Origin: Methylorubrum salsuginis
GTDB taxonomy: Bacteria > Pseudomonadota > Alphaproteobacteria > Rhizobiales > Beijerinckiaceae
NCBI RefSeq assembly: GCF_900114375.1
Contig: NZ_FOSV01000004.1
Span: forward strand, 124,001-188,000
Reading direction: 5' to 3'
DNA: 64,000 nucleotides
This document shows, piece after piece, positions 26,592 through 34,226 of this stretch (positions are counted from its first letter, which is position 1; each line of letters opens with the position of its first letter). The translations under genes were made by a program, and so were the position numbers. The notes beneath the pieces were generated by a model. That model was not told the DNA's origin and searched no databases. It saw nothing but the letters and a program-made list of their open reading frames with translations.

Positions 26592-27613
26592 TTGCCGCCC
26601 CACACCGTGCCGGCGAGGTTGACCACCGGCACGCCGACCGCGTTGCCGTATTCCGTCCACGAGCCGTCGTAGTTGCGGGCGTCGTAGCCGAGGATGCGGC
26701 TCAGCACGAACCACGAATGGCTGGAGCGCTCGCCGATGCGGCAGGAAGTGATGATCGGCTTGGAGCCGTCGATCCCGGCCGCCGCGTAGAGCGCCTTCAG
26801 CTCCTCCTTCGATTTCAGGGTACCGTCCGGATTCACCGCCTTGGCCCAGGGGATGTTGACCGAGCCGGGGATGTGGCCGGCGCGGATCGCCAGCTCCTGG
26901 ATCCCGGCGGGCGCGATGATCTTGCCGCTGAACTCGTCGGGCGAGCGGATGTCGAGGATCTGCTCGTCGCGCTCTTTCTTCGCCACCGCCAGCACGTCGG
27001 CGAAGCGGGCGCGCAGCTTCCCCGAGGGCGCCTGCGCCGTGAAGGTCGAGGCCGGGACCTCGGCGGTGCGGGTGTCGAGGGGGCGCTTCTCGGCCTCCCA
27101 CTTCTTGCGCCCGCCATCGAGCAGCTTGACGGTGTCGGTGAGGCCGTACTGGGCGAACACCCAGGCGCCCCAGGCGGCGAACCAGTTGTTGTTGTCGCCG
27201 TAGAGCACGACCGTGGTGTCGCGATCGATGCCGAGGCGGCGCGCCAGAGCCGTGAACTTTTCGGGGCCGGCGATGTCGCGGCTCACCGTCTCGACGAGGT
27301 CGGTGTGCCACGCGACGTTCTGCGCGTTCGGGATGTGGCCGCGCTCGAACACGCCCGGCTCGACGCTGACCTCGACGATCCGCAGGTTCTTGGCGTCGAG
27401 GTTCTTCTCCAGCCACTCGGTGGAGACCAGCGGGCTGTCCTTCGCAGCGGTGTCCTTCGCAGCCGTGTCCTTGGCGGCGGTGTCCTTGGCCGGGTTGTCC
27501 TTGGCGGGACTTCCCTGGGCGGGCTTGGCCGCCGGCTCCTGTGCGGCGGCCGGGGCCGCGGACAGGAGCAGGGCCGCCGCGACGGTGAACAGGAAGGCGG
27601 ATGGGCGCAGCAC
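26588..27613 (-). CDS. Exported two-domain rhodanese (thiosulfate sulfurtransferase)
   Basis: Transfers sulfane sulfur from thiosulfate to an acceptor. The GTG start at 27613 is preceded by GGAG six bases upstream and gives a signal peptide (FLFTVAAALLLSAAPAAAQ). Next come a Lys/Asp/Ala-rich linker with repeated AKDTA units (about 30-60), an inactive N-terminal rhodanese domain (about 62-185) and the catalytic C-terminal domain (about 195-340) with the active-site loop TSCRIGERSSHSW. Length is 341 residues. It is expected in the periplasm, unlike cytoplasmic SseA. It is followed with a 4-bp overlap by the YedE transporter, so the pair probably captures sulfur outside and brings it in. Confidence 0.88.
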   Translation of the reverse strand: MLRPSAFLFTVAAALLLSAAPAAAQEPAAKPAQGSPAKDNPAKDTAAKDTAAKDTAAKDSPLVSTEWLEKNLDAKNLRIVEVSVEPGVFERGHIPNAQNVAWHTDLVETVSRDIAGPEKFTALARRLGIDRDTTVVLYGDNNNWFAAWGAWVFAQYGLTDTVKLLDGGRKKWEAEKRPLDTRTAEVPASTFTAQAPSGKLRARFADVLAVAKKERDEQILDIRSPDEFSGKIIAPAGIQELAIRAGHIPGSVNIPWAKAVNPDGTLKSKEELKALYAAAGIDGSKPIITSCRIGERSSHSWFVLSRILGYDARNYDGSWTEYGNAVGVPVVNLAGTVWGGK

Positions 27614-28063
27614 GAAAAGCTCCGAAGGGGCAGCGGCGGCCGTTCGGGGCGGCTCGGCGCCGCCCCGTCGGGGTCTCGCATGGGGGAAAAGATGGGCAGG
27701 TCCGGCGGCGTCCCGGCCGCTCCGCGAAGGGAACGCCGTGGGGGAAGCGTCTCCTCGGAAGGGCCGGGCGTGGCCGGACCGCACGCCAATCTGGCCGCGC
27801 CGCAGCCGTCCGGTCAACGGAATAATCGTCCGTTCTTCAGGGGCTTAGGCGTGAGTACTTCTGCCCCCTGACCCAACTTCGTGAAGGATTATCCCGGGCG
27901 CCGCGACGTGGTCGGGGCCCGCCCGCATGGGGGGATGCGCCGGGGACACGGTGAGGGCCTCCCTCGTTCCGGTTCCCGCCGACCGCGCTTGACCGGGCAA
28001 GCTCAGCTGTTTCAATGCGCCGGCTCCGCCATCCGGCCGGGGACGAGGCGCGCGAGGCGGCAG
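27614..28063. other. 450-bp divergent intergenic region
   Basis: The upstream region of the rhodanese-yedE pair (minus) and of the lipoprotein gene (plus). No clear promoter hexamers, palindromes or small genes were seen. Open frames crossing it are shadows with Arg/Gly-rich translations. Confidence 0.35.
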
Positions 28064-28516
28064 ATGGCGACGACGATTCGGTGGTTCGCACTCCCGCTGG
28101 CGCTCGGCCTCGGCCTCGGCCTCACGGCGTCCGGCTGCACGGGCTTCGCCTACATCTCCAAGACCTACGTCGCCCAGGTGCCGCAGGTCGTCACCATCGG
28201 CTGCAACGAGCCCTACGAGATCTACGACAACCGCCAGAAGCGGCGGGTGCTGGTGGTCTCGAACGCCTTGCGGGAAGTGACGGGCTGCGATGTCGGCCGC
28301 CTCGGCGAGGGCCGCCCGCCCGCCGAGACCCGCGCCACCCGATTCCGCACGGCGGCGCGCACCTATCTCGACGAGACCGTGCGCGAGGATTGCACGATTA
28401 CCGGCGAGACCGTGTTCAGCGATCTGCAGTCGGAGTTCGTCTATACCTGCGACGCGCCGGTCGAGCCCCGCGGCACCAAGGTGCCGCGCCTGCCGGGCCG
28501 GCGCCTGCACCGCTGA
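28064..28516 (+). CDS. Hypothetical lipoprotein
   Basis: A 150-residue exported protein. The ATG at 28064 gives a lipoprotein-like signal (MATTIRWFALPLALGLGLGLTASGC), with Cys25 as the likely lipidated residue. The mature part has five further cysteines (for example IGCNEPYEI, VTGCDVGRL, EDCTITGET, YTCDAPVEP), so disulfides are likely. No family recognised. The coding frame is open 61 codons upstream but that part lacks a plausible start or signal. Repeat R2 begins 17 bp after the stop. Confidence 0.72.
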   Translation: MATTIRWFALPLALGLGLGLTASGCTGFAYISKTYVAQVPQVVTIGCNEPYEIYDNRQKRRVLVVSNALREVTGCDVGRLGEGRPPAETRATRFRTAARTYLDETVREDCTITGETVFSDLQSEFVYTCDAPVEPRGTKVPRLPGRRLHR

Positions 28517-28532
28517 TTTTCTCTGTTTTTGT

Positions 28533-28586
28533 GCCGCATCGGCATTTTTCCGAAAGCCGATGCCCACCTTTCGGGCCGATGCTCTA
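28533..28586. repeat. Dispersed repeat R2, copy B
   Basis: It matches 14373-14425 in order: CCGCATCGGC, TTTTTCCGAAAGCCGATG, CTTTCGGGCCGATGCTCTA. The stop codon of the small gene at 28584 lies inside its end. Confidence 0.65.
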
Positions 28587-28817
28587 CGGCTCGGCCGGGC
28601 CGACGAAGGTCCGCTCGGTCGCGTCGCCCGCCGCCGCCAGCAGCGCCCGGGCGAAGGCCCGCGCCTCGGCCCGCTCCAGGCTCAGGATCGCGGTGACGGG
28701 GCGCCCATCGAGATCGGGCAGGCCGAGTTCGAGCCGCACGCCCTCGCCCTCCGGGGTGGCCGACAGGCTCCAGCCGCGCTTGTCCGCAGGGGGTTGGCTT
28801 GCGTTGGACTCGCTCAT
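28584..28817 (-). CDS. Small hypothetical protein
   Basis: Seventy-seven residues, acidic and soluble, with regular alternation (WSLSATPEGEGVRLELGLPD, VTAILSLERAEARAFARALL) that looks like a real beta-beta-alpha fold rather than a shadow. No family recognised. The stop codon is provided by dispersed repeat R2, so the original C-terminus may have been changed by the repeat. It is flanked by repeat R1 upstream. Confidence 0.55.
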   Translation of the reverse strand: MSESNASQPPADKRGWSLSATPEGEGVRLELGLPDLDGRPVTAILSLERAEARAFARALLAAAGDATERTFVGPAEP

Positions 28818-28855
28818 CGGGACGAATCCTCTTCGAAGCGCTTTCCGACCAAGGG

Positions 28856-28936
28856 GATGTCGGTTCGGTGAAAGACGGCGCGTGAGAAGGCAGGCCTAGA
28901 GCCGTGGCGGGTCCGATGCAATCGGGCCGGACACGG
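28856..28936. repeat. Dispersed repeat R1, copy B
   Basis: An 81-bp relative of 14239-14319, with the strongest agreement in the first 20 and last 25 positions (GATGCAATC and CGGACACGG). It lies in the gap between the small hypothetical gene and the Fae paralogue. Confidence 0.6.
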
Positions 28937-29062
28937 CCCCGGCGTACGAGCCTTCACATGGTCGGTCCTCGCGGCCCGGACCAGAGGGCCGGGCAGGGCC
29001 GCGGACGGCGCGATTGACGGCGGCGGCGGGGGATGATGTCTGCGCGGCGACCCGCCCGCGGG

Positions 29063-29076
29063 GCAAAACGTTTTCA
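29063..29076. promoter_or_regulatory. FruR-like box upstream of the Fae paralogue
   Basis: GCAAAACGTTTTCA matches the fru operator TGAAAACGTTTTCA at 12 of 14 positions, including the whole central ten bases. It ends 22 bp before the Fae paralogue start. It may be a site for the fru regulator or another LacI-family protein; the match was found by eye. Confidence 0.5.
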
Positions 29077-29098
29077 CGAGAGAGCAGGGACGACCACC

Positions 29099-29638
29099 AT
29101 GTCCGAGATCTGGTTCCGCACCGGCGAGGCGACCGTGCTCGCCGCCGAGGGGCAGTACACCGACGCGATGCCGGAGGTGCTGATCGGCTCCGTCCGCGGC
29201 CCCGTGGGGCAGGCCTTCGCCAGCATGCTCGGCCAGGTCCAGGGTCACACCCGCATGTTCGTGGTGCGCGACCTCAACCAGCTGGTCCGCCCCGCCACCC
29301 TCATGACCACCAAGGTCACGATCCACACCGCCGAATATGCCGAGCTGCTCGGCGGCGTGGTGCAGGCCGCCACCGGCGACGCCATCGTGGACTGCGTGAT
29401 CGAGGGCATCCTGCCCAAGGACGGCCTCGACGAGCTGTGCATGATCATCACGATCTGGCTCGACGAGCGCTGCGGCAGCCACGAGGAGCTCGACCGCAAG
29501 GACCTCTACCGCACCAACTACGAGGCCACGAAGCTCGCCATCGGCCGGGCGATCCGCGGCGAGCCGACGATCGACGAACTGATCGCCAACCGCAAGACGG
29601 TGAAGCACTACGCGCTCGACGGCGTGATCGATTACTGA
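29099..29638 (+). CDS. Formaldehyde-activating enzyme (Fae) paralogue
   Basis: A 179-residue Fae-family protein. Authentic Fae condenses formaldehyde with tetrahydromethanopterin in methylotrophs. Shared features include the GPVGQAFASML region, PATLMTTKVTIHTAEYAELLGG, VIEGILPKDGLDEL and NYEATKLAIGRAIRGEPT. The N-terminal segment is divergent: where Fae has its catalytic histidine (His17 in the characterised enzyme) this protein appears to have Met24 in DAMPEVLIG, by my alignment from memory. It therefore may not catalyse the Fae reaction and could be a sensor or carrier, as suspected for other Fae-like paralogues. Start chosen at the ATG where similarity begins. A FruR-like box lies just upstream. 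A hairpin at 29647 ends the unit. Confidence 0.85.
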   Translation: MSEIWFRTGEATVLAAEGQYTDAMPEVLIGSVRGPVGQAFASMLGQVQGHTRMFVVRDLNQLVRPATLMTTKVTIHTAEYAELLGGVVQAATGDAIVDCVIEGILPKDGLDELCMIITIWLDERCGSHEELDRKDLYRTNYEATKLAIGRAIRGEPTIDELIANRKTVKHYALDGVIDY

Positions 29639-29646
29639 TTTTGGGA

Positions 29647-29674
29647 GCGGGGCGCGGCTCAGGCCGCGTCCCGC
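29647..29674. terminator. Hairpin between Fae paralogue and hipA
   Basis: GCGGGGCGCGGC, TCAG loop, GCCGCGTCCCGC: a 12-bp stem with one mismatch, 8 bp past the Fae stop and followed by GCTTTCGAG. It serves convergent genes. Confidence 0.7.
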
Positions 29675-29721
29675 GCTTTCGAGAAAAATCGGTACGTCGG
29701 AGCCTCGGCGATGGCATCGCT

Positions 29722-30954
29722 TCAGGGCGCAGCCAGTCTGTCGAGGTCTTTCGAAAAAGCGCGTGCGAGCCGCCCGATCGTCGCGTCATCGACACCGTCG
29801 GCGGAAAAATCCTGCCGCCAGCGTCGCATGCGGGCGGTTAGGTCGGAGACGATCGCTCGGGCTTCGTCCGGCGAGAGATCGAAATCCTGGGCTCGCGTCA
29901 GGCAATTGCCGGTCGTCGGGGAGCTTCCGGATCGACCGACCCCGATGGCCTGTTGGGGATCCATATCCGGCTGAGGGACCACGTCGAAGGCCGGGGACAG
30001 GTGCCATCCACCGTTACGCCGGAGGAGGGCGTGGTTCTTGAGGTGATCGTCCCGGTTGCCGCACAAGACATTGAACACCATGCGGCGGAAGAGTTCGCGG
30101 CGGTCGGAGACGTGCCGCGCGCCGTGCCGCAACAGGAGCAGGGCGAGATCGGGGTAGGAGCCGGAATCCGAGGTTTCGTCCAGGCCGAGCACGGTCAATC
30201 CGCTCATGTAATGGCAGGTCGGCGTGTGCGTCGCCGGATCGCGGTCGAAGCGCTTCACCAGGACGACCCTGCGCGGCCCGACTGCAAGCAGCTTGGTCTC
30301 GGCGGCGTCGATCCCGCATCGGGCGGCTAAGCGTAGGGCCGCGTGCTCGGCGCCGCATTGGTCGTAGGTGTCGTCCCGCCGCTGGAACTTGGCGATCCAC
30401 AGGGCGCCCGCGTGGGTCACGACCGCCTTCGGCCGGGCGCCGCCCATGCTCGCGCCTGCGCTCCACAGGCGGGCCGCCAGCCCCTCGACCGCCTCGCCCC
30501 GCTCCAGCCGCTCGAACCCGTCGGCGATGCCGTCGAGGTCGGCCTCGGTGGCGGAGCCCGGACGCGGCGGCGGCGGGTCCGGGGTCTGCGAGAAGGCGAG
30601 GCAGCCGACGCGTTCGTCGCCGGTGGTCAGCAGCCAGTCGCACGCCGTCATTAAGGGAGAGCCGGGAGGTCGCCGATACTCGATGAGCCGGCGGCCCCAG
30701 CGGTCCGGAGTAGCATCGGCCAGGACACCCGGAAGCCGCCCGCGGCCGGTGCTTCGGAACGGCCCCGGCTGAAGCGGCAGGTGTTCCGGGTCGAGGGCGA
30801 AGGCTCGGCCGTGATCGTTCCTGCGCCAGGAGCCGACATAGGCGAACTCGCTGTAGGACAGCCCGGCCGCTGGCGCGACGAGCCGATACCGGCCGACCAA
30901 GTCGGTGGCGCCGTCCGCGTGGCGAGCGTGGACGTAGACCTCAGAGATCGTCAA
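29722..30954 (-). CDS. hipA: HipA-family Ser/Thr kinase toxin
   Basis: The kinase component of a type II toxin-antitoxin pair; HipA of E. coli phosphorylates glutamyl-tRNA synthetase and triggers dormancy. In 410 residues: a HipA N-terminal domain (about 1-110, VYVHARHADGATDLVGRYRL), then the HipA-like kinase core with GGARPKAVV, the ATP-lysine region LWIAKF, VLVKRFDRD, the catalytic motif GNRDDHLKNHALL (about 299-310), and the DFG-equivalent SPAFDVVPQPD. The upstream gene overlaps its start by 14 bp and encodes the antitoxin. All core motifs are intact. The target in this organism is unknown. Confidence 0.9.
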   Translation of the reverse strand: MTISEVYVHARHADGATDLVGRYRLVAPAAGLSYSEFAYVGSWRRNDHGRAFALDPEHLPLQPGPFRSTGRGRLPGVLADATPDRWGRRLIEYRRPPGSPLMTACDWLLTTGDERVGCLAFSQTPDPPPPRPGSATEADLDGIADGFERLERGEAVEGLAARLWSAGASMGGARPKAVVTHAGALWIAKFQRRDDTYDQCGAEHAALRLAARCGIDAAETKLLAVGPRRVVLVKRFDRDPATHTPTCHYMSGLTVLGLDETSDSGSYPDLALLLLRHGARHVSDRRELFRRMVFNVLCGNRDDHLKNHALLRRNGGWHLSPAFDVVPQPDMDPQQAIGVGRSGSSPTTGNCLTRAQDFDLSPDEARAIVSDLTARMRRWRQDFSADGVDDATIGRLARAFSKDLDRLAAP

Positions 30955-31279
30955 GGTTCACCTCGCGCGGGCGACGCGCGCGGCGGGGCAGGCGGCCGGT
31001 TTCGATGGCGGCCGCCAAGCGGTCGTTCTCGGGGCTGACCGCGTCCCGCACCGCCGGAAACAGGCCGAGGACCCAGACGGCTCGAGCGAAGACGCCCCAG
31101 GAGACGGTCGGGTCGCCGTTCTCGAGCTTGCGCAGGGTCGGGAGCGAGACCCCGACGCGCGAGGCGAGGTCGGAGGCCGGCTGGCGCCGACGCAGGCGCG
31201 CGGCCCGGATGGCCTGCCCCATCTCGCGAAGCCCATTCGAGACCTCGAAGGGCGTATGGACCGCGCGTTCGCTCGTCAT
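30941..31279 (-). CDS. hipB: HipB-type XRE antitoxin
   Basis: A 112-residue DNA-binding antitoxin. The XRE-family helix-turn-helix is at about 15-70 (MGQAIRAARLRRRQPASDLA, VSLPTLRKLENGDPTVSWG). The C-terminal tail (RRARRPREVNLDDL) is charged and probably flexible, like the degradation-prone tail of HipB. It is upstream of and overlaps hipA, the standard HipBA order. A palindrome at its start codon suggests autorepression. Lower alternative starts are possible, since the palindrome covers the ATG chosen here. Confidence 0.85.
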   Translation of the reverse strand: MTSERAVHTPFEVSNGLREMGQAIRAARLRRRQPASDLASRVGVSLPTLRKLENGDPTVSWGVFARAVWVLGLFPAVRDAVSPENDRLAAAIETGRLPRRARRPREVNLDDL

Positions 31280-31300
31280 GCAAGCGTTCTTGCATGCAAG
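31279..31300. promoter_or_regulatory. Palindromic operator at hipB start
   Basis: TGCAAG-CGTT-CTTGCA (31279-31294) is a perfect 6-bp inverted repeat, and CATGCAAG occurs twice in direct orientation (31277-31284 and 31293-31300). Such half-site arrays are typical of HipB/XRE autoregulatory operators. The site touches the hipB start codon. Confidence 0.6.
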
Positions 31301-31377
31301 CCGCTCTATGTGAAAGTAGAGTTTCTACCTCTGAGGGGCGCTTACCATCGAAAAGAGGCCGTGGCGGTGCCGCGCCC

Positions 31378-31977
31378 TCAAAACTCGATCCCCTCCTGCG
31401 CCTTCACGCCGGCCGAAAAATGGTGCTTCACGCTGCCCATCTCGGTGACGAGGTCGGCGGCCTCGATCAGCGCCGGCTTGGCGTTGCGGCCGGTGACGAC
31501 GACGTGGAGGTCGGGCCGGCGCGCCTGCAATTCGGCGACGACCGTGTCGAGGTCGAGATAATCGTAGCGCAGGGCGATGTTCAGCTCGTCGAGGACGAGG
31601 AGGCGGATGCTCGCATCCGCCATCAGGGCGCGGGCCTGCTCCCAGGCGTTGCGGCAGGCGGCGATGTCGCGGGCCTTGTCCTGGGTCTCCCAGGTGAAGC
31701 CCTCGCCGAGCGCGTGCCACGCGATCCGGTCGCCGAAGGTCTTGAGCGCGCGGGCCTCCCCGGTGTCCCAGGCGCCCTTGATGAACTGCACCACGCCGAC
31801 CCGGTGGCCGCGGCCGAGCATGCGCAGCGCGAGGCCGAGCGCGGCGGTCGTCTTGCCCTTGCCGGGGCCGGTATTCACGATGAGCAGGCCCTTCTCGATC
31901 GTCTTCGAGGCGACCTCGGCATCCTGCACCGCCTTGCGCTTGGCCATCTTTTCGCGGTGGCGGTCGTCGTCGCTCAT
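31378..31977 (-). CDS. cobO: Cob(I)yrinic acid a,c-diamide adenosyltransferase
   Basis: Attaches the 5'-deoxyadenosyl group from ATP to the corrin cobalt. The 199-residue CobO/BtuR-type protein has a Walker A-like loop NTGPGKGKTTAALGLALR (about 33-50), GVVQFIKGAW, and LVLDELNIALRYDYLDLD (about 128-145). The family signature TGRNAKPALIEAADLVTEM is near the C-terminus. It starts at an ATG overlapping the cobU/cobP stop by 4 bp. The same frame is open far upstream but that part is shadow sequence. Confidence 0.94.
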   Translation of the reverse strand: MSDDDRHREKMAKRKAVQDAEVASKTIEKGLLIVNTGPGKGKTTAALGLALRMLGRGHRVGVVQFIKGAWDTGEARALKTFGDRIAWHALGEGFTWETQDKARDIAACRNAWEQARALMADASIRLLVLDELNIALRYDYLDLDTVVAELQARRPDLHVVVTGRNAKPALIEAADLVTEMGSVKHHFSAGVKAQEGIEF

Positions 31978-32519
31978 GGGCGATTCCCTGGATTCTCGGC
32001 GGAGGGTTTGACGGTGAGCGGCAGGCCCGCGACGGTGAGGACCACGCGGTCGGCCTCGCGCGCCAGCCGCTGATGCAGGCGCCCGGCGGCGTCGCGGAAG
32101 CGGCGGGCCAGCGCGTTGTCCGGGACGATGCCGAGCCCGACCTCGTTCCCCACCAGCACCAGCGGGCCGGGCGCCGCCGCGCAGGCGCGGGCCAGGGCCT
32201 CGGTGGCGGCGTCGAGATCGGCCTCGGCCAGAAGCAGGTTGGTGACCCAGAGCGTCAGGCAATCGACCAGCACCGGCCCGGTCGAGGCCGCGACCGCCTC
32301 GGGCAAAGCCGTCGGTACGTCGAGCGTCCGCCACCCGGCGGAGCGCCGCGCCCGGTGCTCGTGGATGCGCGCGCGCATCTCGTCGTCCCAGGCCTGGGCG
32401 GTGGCGAGGTAGAGCCAGGGCGCGGGGCAGGCCTCGATCAGCCGCTCGGCATAGGCGCTCTTGCCGGAGCGGGCGCCGCCGAGCACCAGCGTCATCCGGT
32501 CGGGAGGGCGGGCATCCAT
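31974..32519 (-). CDS. cobP: Adenosylcobinamide kinase/guanylyltransferase
   Basis: Phosphorylates adenosylcobinamide and then activates it with GTP for nucleotide-loop assembly (CobP; called CobU in Salmonella). The protein has the P-loop LVLGGARSGKSAYAERL, the catalytic region around WLYLATAQAWDDEMRARIHEH with the GMP-accepting histidines, and VDCLTLWVTNLL and VGNEVGLGIVPDN as in the family. Start at 32519 gives 181 residues; an upstream ATG at 32552 would add 11 basic residues. It is the first gene of a two-gene minus-strand unit with cobO, divergent from the riboswitch-controlled operon. Confidence 0.93.
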   Translation of the reverse strand: MDARPPDRMTLVLGGARSGKSAYAERLIEACPAPWLYLATAQAWDDEMRARIHEHRARRSAGWRTLDVPTALPEAVAASTGPVLVDCLTLWVTNLLLAEADLDAATEALARACAAAPGPLVLVGNEVGLGIVPDNALARRFRDAAGRLHQRLAREADRVVLTVAGLPLTVKPSAENPGNRP

Positions 32520-32600
32520 GCGGGCCGGTTTGCACCGGAGGCGCCCGTTCACGCAATGGCGCTTTGCAAGGGGCCTCCGCTCGCGCTAGAAGCGAGCGAT

Positions 32601-32804
32601 AGGACGGTGCCCCGGCGACGGGGTGAAAAGGGAATGCGGTGAGGGGGCGACCTCGAAACCGCAGCTGCCCCCGCAACTGTGAGCGGCGAGTTCCTGCCGA
32701 GAGCCACCGGGGCGACCCGGGAAGGCGGCAGGCGCGAACGAGCGTTCCTTGACGAACTGGTTCGTTGAGGCACTCGGCAACCGCGAGCCAGGAGACCTGC
32801 CGTC
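32601..32804 (+). ncRNA. Cobalamin riboswitch
   Basis: An AdoCbl-sensing leader RNA that lowers expression when B12 is abundant. Visible consensus blocks, in order: GGTGCC (32606), GGGTGAAAAGGGAATGCGGTG (32620-32640, split here only for description), GCAGCTGCCCCCGCAACTGT with the B12-box core, the GCCACCGGGGCGA helix, and the closing GAGCCAGGAGACCTGCC at 32785-32801. It lies 59 bp upstream of cbtB on the same strand. The terminal GC pairing may sequester the downstream region. Bounds are approximate. Confidence 0.92.
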
Positions 32805-32862
32805 CTCTGTGAAAGACGTTTCCTCGAACGCCGCCGGTGGGGCGGCCGGAGCCCGTGACCCG

Positions 32863-33039
32863 ATGACGACCGCGACCCTTCAGACCTCCGCCGTCCGTTC
32901 CAACGAGGGCGCCCGCGCCCTGCTCGTCGCCGCCTTCCTCGGCCTCGGACTGGTCTTCCTCGCGGGCTTCGCCCCGGCGAGCGTGCTGCACAACGCGGCG
33001 CACGATTTCCGCCACGCGCAGAACTTCCCCTGCCACTGA
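32863..33039 (+). CDS. cbtB: Cobalt transporter subunit CbtB
   Basis: A 58-residue single-helix membrane protein of predicted cobalt uptake systems. The helix is LLVAAFLGLGLVFLAGFAPAS. The C-terminal metal-binding motif NAAHDFRHAQNFPCH (HDxRHxxxxPCH pattern) is diagnostic for CbtB. It is the first gene after the riboswitch and GGAG lies 12 bases upstream. Length is normal for the family. Confidence 0.93.
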   Translation: MTTATLQTSAVRSNEGARALLVAAFLGLGLVFLAGFAPASVLHNAAHDFRHAQNFPCH

Positions 33040-33067
33040 TCGCTTTCCGACGCTCGAAAGCGGTTCC

Positions 33068-33823
33068 ATGATCGTCCGGTTGCTGTCGGCGGCTCTTGTC
33101 GCCGGCTTCCTCGCGTCCGTCGTCGCGACGGGCCTTCAGCTCGCCCTGACCTCGCCCCTGATCCTCCAGGCCGAGACGTTCGAGGGCGGGCATTCGCATG
33201 CTCACGCACCGACCGTCGCGCCCGCTTCCCTGATCGTGAAGGCCCATGCCCACGGCCACGGCGAGGCCGCCGAAGGCGAGGCCAAGCCAGACGAATGGCA
33301 GCCCGCCGAGGGCTTCCAGCGCATGGCCTTCACCGGTCTGGCCACGCTGATCGGCGGCGTCGGCTACGCCTTGCTCCTCGCCGCGGTGATGCTGGCGCTT
33401 CGCCGCGAGCCGACCCCGCGCAGCGGTCTGGCGGTCGGCATCAGTGGCTTCCTCGCGGTGGCTTTGGCCCCGGCCATCGGCCTGCCGCCGGAACTGCCCG
33501 GCATGGGCGCCGCGCCGCTGGTCCTGCGCCAGACCTGGTGGGTGATGACGGTCGCGGCGACCGGCATCGGCCTCTACCTGATCGCGGTGCGGCGGGTGCC
33601 GATCACGATCCTCGGCGGCCTGATCCTGATCGTCGCCCCGCATCTGGCGGGCGCGCCGCAATCGATCGATACGGTCAGCTCGCAGGTGCCGCCCGCGGTC
33701 GCGGCGCAGTTCGTGGCGCGCTCGCTCGCCATCGGCTTCGTGTTCTGGGCGCTGATCGGGCTGGCCTATGGCTGGGCCTGGGGCCTGTTCGGCCGCGAGG
33801 CGGGCGGCCGCGCCCATGCCTGA
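33068..33823 (+). CDS. cbtA: Cobalt transporter CbtA
   Basis: A 251-residue membrane protein with about six hydrophobic helices, partner of CbtB in predicted cobalt uptake. Between the first two helices is a His-rich loop (GGHSHAHAPT ... KAHAHGHGEAAEGE, residues about 38-75) that likely captures cobalt. The gene starts 28 bp after cbtB and its end overlaps the next gene by 8 bp. Position behind the B12 riboswitch supports cobalt as substrate. It may share the load with other uptake systems not in the window. Confidence 0.92.
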   Translation: MIVRLLSAALVAGFLASVVATGLQLALTSPLILQAETFEGGHSHAHAPTVAPASLIVKAHAHGHGEAAEGEAKPDEWQPAEGFQRMAFTGLATLIGGVGYALLLAAVMLALRREPTPRSGLAVGISGFLAVALAPAIGLPPELPGMGAAPLVLRQTWWVMTVAATGIGLYLIAVRRVPITILGGLILIVAPHLAGAPQSIDTVSSQVPPAVAAQFVARSLAIGFVFWALIGLAYGWAWGLFGREAGGRAHA

Positions 33824-34226
33824 AGACGCGCCCGAGACCGTCCTCTCGGTCTGCACCACCTGCCGGGCGACGGGCGACACCGCCGAGCCGCGGGCCGGCG
33901 CCCGGCTGCTGGCCGCGCTCCGGGCCGAGGCCGACCGCGAGCCGGTGCCGGGCCTGCGGATCGAGGGCGCCGAGTGTCTTTCGGTCTGCAAGCGGCCCTG
34001 CACGGTGGCGGTGGCCTCTCCCGGCCGCTGGACCTACGTCTACGGCGATTTCGACGCGCTGGAATGTGCGGAGGAATCCGCCCGCATCATCCTGGCGGGC
34101 CTGCGCAATTATCAAAAAACCCCCGACGGCCTCGTGCCCTGGCGCGAGCGCCCCGAAGCCTTCCGCAAGGGCGTCGTCGCCCGCATCCCGCCGCTGACGG
34201 CGGCTCGAGGGGATACCGCATCATGA
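33816..34226 (+). CDS. DUF1636 metal-binding protein
   Basis: A 136-residue soluble protein of the DUF1636 family, predicted metal-binding and resembling thioredoxin-like ferredoxins. Four cysteines are arranged as SVCTTCRATGD (about 13-16) and CLSVCKRPC (about 53-60). It lies between cbtA and cobW and overlaps both (8 bp and 4 bp). Genes of this family commonly sit beside cbtAB and cobW, so a cobalt handling or chaperone role is likely, though not proven. A longer start 48 bases upstream exists but would be inside cbtA. Confidence 0.85.
   Translation: MPEDAPETVLSVCTTCRATGDTAEPRAGARLLAALRAEADREPVPGLRIEGAECLSVCKRPCTVAVASPGRWTYVYGDFDALECAEESARIILAGLRNYQKTPDGLVPWRERPEAFRKGVVARIPPLTAARGDTAS

Noticed and set aside
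25302..27416. Apparent 704-residue rhodanese-transporter fusion
   Set aside because: The frame upstream of 26591 runs through the rhodanese gene in a different frame; the GTGA overlap gives a clean transporter start.
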